A stretch of DNA of 19,368 nucleotides from JAZLJD01 sp045617725 (GTDB lineage: Bacteria; Bacillota; Clostridia; Lachnospirales; Lachnospiraceae): the NCBI GenBank assembly GCA_045617725.1, contig JAZLJD010000063.1:1-19368 (forward strand). The letters are read 5' to 3'. The position numbers were made by a program, and so were the translations under genes. Positions within the stretch are counted from its first letter, which is position 1, and every line of letters starts with the position of its first letter. The notes under the pieces were generated by a model. The model was not told where the DNA came from. It ran no database searches and saw nothing but the letters and a program-made list of their open reading frames with translations. Of this stretch, positions 15,579 to 19,368 are shown piece after piece.

Positions 15579-16634
15579 ATGGAAAGTAAAATTAAGGAAA
15601 TGAAGATTTACACAATCACGTTGTGCTGTGTTTTGCTGGTGCACGTGATTTTGACGGCAATGTTTGCCATTGCCGGTGTAATGCTGTTTACTATATTGAA
15701 TCTGATCAGTGTTGCAATTTATGTCACATTGATTTTTATGGTGCGAAAGGGCAAGTATATCCTGAGTATGGCAAGCGCGTACGTTGAGATTTTGCTCTAC
15801 GCCGGATATGCGATGTGTGTTTTGCCTCATGAGTGTGGTTTCCAGCTCTATACGCTGGGACTTGTGCCGGTGTTTTTTTACGACATATACACGGTAAACG
15901 GCATAAAGCATCGTGTCAGGGTGGCTGCGGCCACCATGGGAAGTGCCCTGCTGGTTACCCTGGTGTGTGGTTACATCAGTAATGTGAAACTGTTTGGCAC
16001 GGTAGAAATTCCTCAAACGTGTGTCAATGCACTTTCTCTTTTTAACTTTATGGCAATCTTCGTCCTGGTTACCCTGATATCCATGGTGTATGTGCTTCGA
16101 ATTAATGAGAAAGTGAGCACCCTTACGGAAGAAAAGGAAGCCCTTTCGGAACTCTCGAGCCATGATGTGCTGACCGGCTTATATAACCGCCGCATCATGG
16201 AGGAAAAAATAAAACTTGCTTTGGACAACTACCGCGTAAAAGACGAGCCCTTCTCCGTCATCATGATTGATATCGATGACTTCAAAGCGTTCAATGACAA
16301 CTATGGACATGAAGTCGGAGATTTGGTGCTGAAGAGCATTGCGGACCTTCTGAAGGAATGCATGAAGGGCTTTGGCGAGGTGGCCCGTTGGGGCGGCGAG
16401 GAATTGCTTCTGATGGTTCGGGGCAATGAATTTCAGAGTGCGTTCATGGCGGAAGCCATAAGGCGTAAGATTGAGAGCATGCAGATAGAAAGCGGTGGGA
16501 AACAGCTGAGTGTAACGGCAACCTTTGGCGTAGCCTGCTGTTCCGGCTTTATGACCTGCAGGGAGCTTGTGAATCTGGCCGACAAAAGAATGTATATGGG
16601 CAAGAACAACGGTAAAAATCAGGTAGTGAAATGA
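15579..16634 (+). CDS. Membrane GGDEF protein with GGEEL signature
   Basis: A 351-residue protein with about six membrane helices (residues 9-175), a short helical linker (KVSTLTEEKEALSELSSHD) and a C-terminal GGDEF domain. The entry motif DVLTGLYNRR and metal motif MIDIDDFKAFND are intact. The active-site loop is RWGGEEL (GGEEL at 272-276), where Leu replaces the usual final Phe. The first four residues, including the catalytic Glu, are kept, so cyclase activity is likely but less certain than for the first GGDEF protein. No RxxD inhibitory site is seen. AGGGGA lies 8 bases before the ATG. It follows malQ after 20 bases in one operon. The 3' end overlaps the convergent CYTH gene by 16 bases. 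Confidence 0.88.
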   Translation: MESKIKEMKIYTITLCCVLLVHVILTAMFAIAGVMLFTILNLISVAIYVTLIFMVRKGKYILSMASAYVEILLYAGYAMCVLPHECGFQLYTLGLVPVFFYDIYTVNGIKHRVRVAAATMGSALLVTLVCGYISNVKLFGTVEIPQTCVNALSLFNFMAIFVLVTLISMVYVLRINEKVSTLTEEKEALSELSSHDVLTGLYNRRIMEEKIKLALDNYRVKDEPFSVIMIDIDDFKAFNDNYGHEVGDLVLKSIADLLKECMKGFGEVARWGGEELLLMVRGNEFQSAFMAEAIRRKIESMQIESGGKQLSVTATFGVACCSGFMTCRELVNLADKRMYMGKNNGKNQVVK

Positions 16635-17083
16635 CGGGGATCCATCCCCTTTGATAAGGAAGCATTGGAGTATGATTTGTCATACGTAACCTCCCGACCG
16701 AACCAGGCAGGGGGAACAAAATCCAATGCTTCTTTTTCTGTGGAAAATTCAACCTCCACATAGTAGAGACCCAAAAGCGTATCCAAAAATTCATCGAGCT
16801 CGGCAGTCAGGCCTCCGGGGAGTGGTATCAGATAGCGGTTCTTGGAAATGAGAATCCCGTCAATCTTTGAAAGAAGGTGCTCATAGGCCGAAGCATCCAT
16901 GGGAATATTGAGTTCCTCATGCGAAAGAGAACCGTGGCCCTTGCAGGTCACATAGTAAGTATCGTTCTCGCGACGAATGCGGATGGTGGGATGCGTGCTG
17001 ATGTAGCCCTGCTCAATGTGCAATACTTCATATTGCGACAAATCGGGCACTTCTTTTACTAAAAATTTACGTTCGATTTCCAT
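16619..17083 (-). CDS. CYTH-domain protein (triphosphatase-like)
   Basis: A 154-residue protein that starts with the CYTH signature MEIERKFLV (ExExK: Glu2, Glu4, Lys6). Alternating charged residues on strands follow, as expected for the eight-stranded triphosphate tunnel: IRIRREND, YYVTCKGH, EELNIPM, AELDEFLD and YVEVEFSTE, then the family-like end WFGREVTYDKSYSNASLS. Small bacterial CYTH proteins of this size hydrolyse inorganic triphosphate or organic triphosphates; class IV adenylate cyclase is the other known activity and cannot be excluded by motif. AGGAG, 6 bases before the ATG, overlaps the TAG stop of the DJ-1 gene (8-base gap), so translation is probably coupled. The 3' end overlaps the second GGDEF gene by 16 bases. 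Confidence 0.9.
   Translation of the reverse strand: MEIERKFLVKEVPDLSQYEVLHIEQGYISTHPTIRIRRENDTYYVTCKGHGSLSHEELNIPMDASAYEHLLSKIDGILISKNRYLIPLPGGLTAELDEFLDTLLGLYYVEVEFSTEKEALDFVPPAWFGREVTYDKSYSNASLSKGMDPRHFTT
16636..16652 (+). terminator. Weak hairpin after the second GGDEF stop
   Basis: GGGGA (16636-16640) pairs with TCCCC (16645-16649) across a TCCA loop, starting two bases after the stop. Only TTTGAT-like sequence follows, so termination would be weak. It lies in the last codons of the CYTH gene on the other strand. Confidence 0.3.
16656..16737 (+). terminator. Large structured terminator candidate inside the CYTH gene
   Basis: Bases 16656-16669 pair with 16722-16735 over 14 positions (11 consecutive Watson-Crick pairs, GAAGCATTGGA/TCCAATGCTTC, then one G-U and two A-T). 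A T-run follows (16733-16737). The 52-base loop contains a perfect hairpin GTATGA-TTTG-TCATAC (16670-16685) and a possible CTCCC/GGGGG stem, giving a branched fold. It starts about 22 bases after the malQ-GGDEF operon's last stop and lies antisense to the CYTH 3' end. The function is inferred. Confidence 0.4.
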
Positions 17084-17091
17084 GATTTCTC

Positions 17092-17652
17092 CTAATAAAT
17101 GTACATCGTGCTGTGAGCGACCCGATCGGCTTCCTCTTTGGAAACCAGGAGCTCAACGAGCTTAAGGCCAAAATCGTAAGCGGTACCCATGCCTCTTGAG
17201 GTAATCAGGTTGCCGTCTGTTACGACGCGGTCCGTAAGGTAGGTGGTTGATGCATCGAAGGCACTTTCAAACCCCGGATAGCTGGTGACCTTACGGCCGC
17301 TTGCAATTCCGAGATGACCGAGTACGGAAGGGGCGGCACAGATAGCACCTACGAAGCGACCGTCGGCAAAGGCTTTTTTAAGCGCAGCGGCGACTTCGGC
17401 GGAAGCATCGAGGTTGTCAGTTCCTTTTTTGCCTCCGGGCAAAACAAGAAGGTCCGCCTCGGAAAGAACGGAAGAGGCATCTTTCATGCATATATCCGTA
17501 AGGAAAGTGAAGCCGTGAGAACCGGTCACGGGAAGTGCATCATGAATGCTGACGGTGGTTACGGAAACACCGGCGCGTTTTAAAAGGTCCATGGGAGTGA
17601 GGGCTTCGACCTCTTCGAAACCTTCTGCGATAAAAAAGACTGCTTTGTGCAT
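17092..17652 (-). CDS. DJ-1/PfpI family protein (YajL/ThiJ-like)
   Basis: A 186-residue cytoplasmic protein of the DJ-1 branch. The N-terminal AEGFEEVEALTPMDLLKRAG carries the conserved glutamate, LLVLPGGKKGTDNL is the typical strand and turn, and the nucleophile-elbow cysteine is Cys105 in AICAAPSVL, matching Cys106 of human DJ-1. Such proteins are reported as oxidative-stress chaperones, glyoxalases or deglycases, and the activity is debated; sequence alone does not decide. AGGCAGGA precedes the ATG by about 9 bases. The CYTH gene follows 8 bases downstream, and the gene diverges from tig. Confidence 0.92.
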   Translation of the reverse strand: MHKAVFFIAEGFEEVEALTPMDLLKRAGVSVTTVSIHDALPVTGSHGFTFLTDICMKDASSVLSEADLLVLPGGKKGTDNLDASAEVAAALKKAFADGRFVGAICAAPSVLGHLGIASGRKVTSYPGFESAFDASTTYLTDRVVTDGNLITSRGMGTAYDFGLKLVELLVSKEEADRVAHSTMYIY

Positions 17653-17704
17653 AATTTAATCCTGCCTTTATTAAAAGTTCGAAAACTTGCGGTTTGCATG
17701 CATC

Positions 17705-17713
17705 AGTATAGCA
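17705..17713 (-). promoter_or_regulatory. Extended -10 promoter of the DJ-1/CYTH operon
   Basis: On the minus strand TGC-TATACT (17713-17705) is an extended -10 element with no strong -35. It is the mirror partner of the tig -10, forming an inverted repeat TATAGCACA (17707-17715)/TGTGCTATA (17742-17750). Confidence 0.55.
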
Positions 17714-17722
17714 CAAAATCAG

Positions 17723-17752
17723 TTGTAATTCTATTCTTCGCTGTGCTATAAT
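17723..17752 (+). promoter_or_regulatory. Promoter of tig
   Basis: TTGTAA (17723-17728), 18 bases, then TATAAT (17747-17752) with a TGC extension. Transcription should start near 17759, leaving a leader of about 47 bases with AAGGAGG at 17790-17796. Confidence 0.75.
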
Positions 17753-17805
17753 CTTGTAATGATTGTGAGAACGAGTTCACCATATTTTCAAGGAGGTTTA
17801 TTATA

Positions 17806-19086
17806 ATGAGCGTTCAGATCGAGAAATTGGAAGGCAACATGGCCAAGATGACCATTGAAGTGCCTGTAGAAGAGGTAAGCAAGGCTATTGAGAAGGCTTA
17901 CAACAAGAATAAAAATAAGATTGCTGTTCCCGGCTTCCGTAAGGGCAAGGTTCCCCGCAAGGTAATCGAGCAGATGTACGGACCCGAGGTATTCTACGAG
18001 GATGCAGCCAATGAAATGATTGGCGATGCTTATGAGAAAGCTTACGATGAGTGCGGCGAGGACATTGTTTCTTCTCCCAAGATTGAAGTTGTTCAGATTG
18101 AGGAAGGCAAGCCCTTCATTTTTACCGCTGAGGTAGCTTTAAAGCCCGCTGTTAAGCTTGGTAAGTACAAGGGTGTCAAAGTTGAGACTCCCGATGCAAC
18201 CGTTACCGACGAGGACATCGAAGCTGAACTTAAGAGAGTACAGAATGAGAACGCTCGTGAAATCGTTGTTACCGACCGTGCAGTTAAGGACGGCGATATG
18301 ACCATTCTTGATTTCGAAGGATATGTTGACGGTGTTGCTTTTGAAGGCGGCAAGGGCGAGAATTATCCCCTTACCATCGGAAGCGGTTCCTTCATCCCCG
18401 GCTTCGAGGATCAGCTCATCGGCGCTGAGATTGACAAGCCCCTCGATGTTACCGTTACCTTCCCTACCGATTATCAGGCAGAAGACCTTGCAGGCAAGGA
18501 AGCAGTATTCAAATGCGTAATCAAGGAAATCAAGGAGAAAGAGCTTCCGGAACTCGATGATGAGTTCGCAGCAGAAGTATCCGAGTTTGAGACCCTGGCT
18601 GAGTATAAGGAAGACATTAAGTCCGAACTTACCGACAAGAAAGCTTTGGAAGCTAAGCGTGCCAAAGAGGATGCCGTTGTGGATGCAGTTGCAGCTGCAG
18701 CTGAAATCGATATCCCGGCAGCCATGATTGAGACCCAGCAGCGTCAGATGGCAGAAGAGTACGCACAGCGCCTTTCCTATCAGGGATTAAAGCTTGAGCA
18801 GTATCTGCAGTACACCGGCATGACCCCGGAGATGTTCCTTGAGCAGTTGAAGCCCCGTGCTGAGGAGCGTATCCGTACCCGCCTTACTCTGGAAGCAATC
18901 GTTGAGAAAGAGAAGATTGTTGTTTCCGATGAGGAGATGGAAGAAGAACTGAAGTCGATGGCTGAGGCTTATCAGATGGAAGTTGACAAGGTTAAAGAGC
19001 TTATGGGCGAGAAGGAAATGGATTCCGTACGCAAGGATGTTGCTGTACGCAAGGCCGTAGACTTCATTGTCGAGAATGCCAAATAA
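17806..19086 (+). CDS. tig: Trigger factor, ribosome-associated chaperone
   Basis: A 426-residue protein of normal trigger factor length. The N-terminal ribosome-binding domain (about 1-115) contains the signature GFRKGKVPRKVIEQMYG at about 44-60, which docks at ribosomal protein L23. A central FKBP-type peptidyl-prolyl isomerase domain spans about 150-235 (DGDMTILDFEGYVDG, IGSGSFIPGFEDQLIG). A long acidic and alanine-rich helical C-terminal domain forms the chaperone arms. AAGGAGG lies 9 bases before the ATG. clpP follows after 76 bases, the common arrangement in Bacillota that links nascent-chain folding with proteolysis. The gene is divergent from the DJ-1 gene and read from a strong promoter. 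Confidence 0.98.
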   Translation: MSVQIEKLEGNMAKMTIEVPVEEVSKAIEKAYNKNKNKIAVPGFRKGKVPRKVIEQMYGPEVFYEDAANEMIGDAYEKAYDECGEDIVSSPKIEVVQIEEGKPFIFTAEVALKPAVKLGKYKGVKVETPDATVTDEDIEAELKRVQNENAREIVVTDRAVKDGDMTILDFEGYVDGVAFEGGKGENYPLTIGSGSFIPGFEDQLIGAEIDKPLDVTVTFPTDYQAEDLAGKEAVFKCVIKEIKEKELPELDDEFAAEVSEFETLAEYKEDIKSELTDKKALEAKRAKEDAVVDAVAAAAEIDIPAAMIETQQRQMAEEYAQRLSYQGLKLEQYLQYTGMTPEMFLEQLKPRAEERIRTRLTLEAIVEKEKIVVSDEEMEEELKSMAEAYQMEVDKVKELMGEKEMDSVRKDVAVRKAVDFIVENAK

Positions 19087-19106
19087 TTAAGCATACGATA
19101 CATTAT

Positions 19107-19143
19107 GGGCTTAACCTCCCTACAGGGGTTAAGTCCTCTTTAT
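19107..19143 (+). terminator. Hairpin between tig and clpP
   Basis: GGGCTTAACC (19107-19116) pairs with GGTTAAGTCC (19127-19136), 10 bp with one G-U pair. Only an interrupted T-rich stretch (TCTTTATCTAT) follows. It may be a partial terminator that lowers clpP expression relative to tig, or a processing or stabilising stem. No separate clpP promoter is obvious. Confidence 0.5.
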
Positions 19144-19162
19144 CTATAAAGGAGGAACATAT

Positions 19163-19368
19163 ATGAGTTTAGTACCTTATGTCATTGAACAAACCAGTAA
19201 GGGTGAACGCTCTTACGATATTTATTCCAGATTGTTGAAGGAACGTATTATTTTTCTTGGCGAAGAAGTAAACGATGTGACTGCCAGCCTGGTAGTGGCA
19301 CAGCTCTTATTCCTTGAGAGCGAGGACCCGGACAAGGATATTCAGCTTTACATCAACAGCCCCGGCGG
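19163..19368 (+). CDS. clpP: ATP-dependent Clp protease proteolytic subunit (partial)
   Basis: The first 68 codons are present; the gene runs off the right edge, so the catalytic Ser-His-Asp residues are not visible. The N-terminus MSLVPYVIEQTSKGERSYDI, then SRLLKERIIFLG and QLYINSPGG are unmistakable ClpP sequence. ClpP forms the tetradecameric protease chamber fed by ClpX or ClpC. GGAGG lies 7 bases before the ATG at 19163. Its position after tig supports the call, and clpX is expected next outside the window. Confidence 0.97.
   Translation, partial: MSLVPYVIEQTSKGERSYDIYSRLLKERIIFLGEEVNDVTASLVVAQLLFLESEDPDKDIQLYINSPG

Noticed and set aside
15561..16163. 200-codon minus-strand frame opposite the second GGDEF gene
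   Set aside because: It mirrors the membrane region of a real gene; its His/Gln/Asn-rich composition is typical of antisense reading of hydrophobic codons.
17707..17750. CIRCE-type heat-shock operator upstream of tig
   Set aside because: The half-sites TATAGCACA/TGTGCTATA partly resemble CIRCE (TTAGCACTC-N9-GAGTGCTAA), but the spacing is 26 instead of 9 and the outer bases differ. Paired extended -10 boxes explain the symmetry better.

Overview
The window looks like chromosomal DNA of a Gram-positive anaerobe of the class Clostridia, most likely a gut- or rumen-type Lachnospiraceae. This is inferred from the trigger factor-clpP order, AGGAGG-type ribosome binding sites, TTGACA/TATAAT-type promoters with frequent TGn extensions, a lipoprotein amidase, a YhhN-family protein and a very large MBG/Big-domain surface protein. 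I see no phage, insertion sequence, CRISPR array or rRNA. No gap between genes exceeds about 155 bases, and the window is densely coded on both strands.

Left part (1-2700). A membrane diguanylate cyclase on the minus strand diverges from a lipoprotein cell-wall amidase on the plus strand. A tRNA-Leu(UAG) and its terminator follow the amidase. Middle-left (2675-7125). A two-gene operon encodes a polytopic GT-C-like membrane protein and a glycosyltransferase-like protein of unrecognised family. It converges, with a 14-base overlap, on a Nudix hydrolase. Divergent from the Nudix gene is a lipid-kinase (DAGK-like) and YhhN-family (lysoplasmalogenase-like) pair ending in a strong terminator.

Centre (7130-13965). 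One 6.4-kb gene encodes a secreted, membrane-anchored surface protein of about 2146 residues. Its order is signal peptide, Ig/Big_2-like domains, a von Willebrand factor A domain with MIDAS residues, MucBP-like repeats, YDG/MBG-like repeats (four of them exact 72-residue units), an acidic proline-rich stalk and a C-terminal transmembrane helix. A 67-residue membrane protein follows in the same transcription unit, with a tail resembling that of the giant protein.

Right part (13966-19368). malQ (4-alpha-glucanotransferase) and a second membrane GGDEF protein form an operon. It converges, with a 16-base overlap, on a minus-strand operon of a DJ-1/PfpI protein and a CYTH triphosphatase-like protein. 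The DJ-1 gene diverges from tig (trigger factor) through a mirror-symmetric promoter region. clpP follows tig and is cut by the window end.

The least expected features are the composite surface protein with its mosaic repeats and small partner, and two terminator-like RNA structures embedded antisense in the 3' parts of the convergent Nudix and CYTH genes. In both places the plus-strand operon has no non-coding space for a terminator of its own. All functional assignments are from reading motifs by eye; no database search was done.
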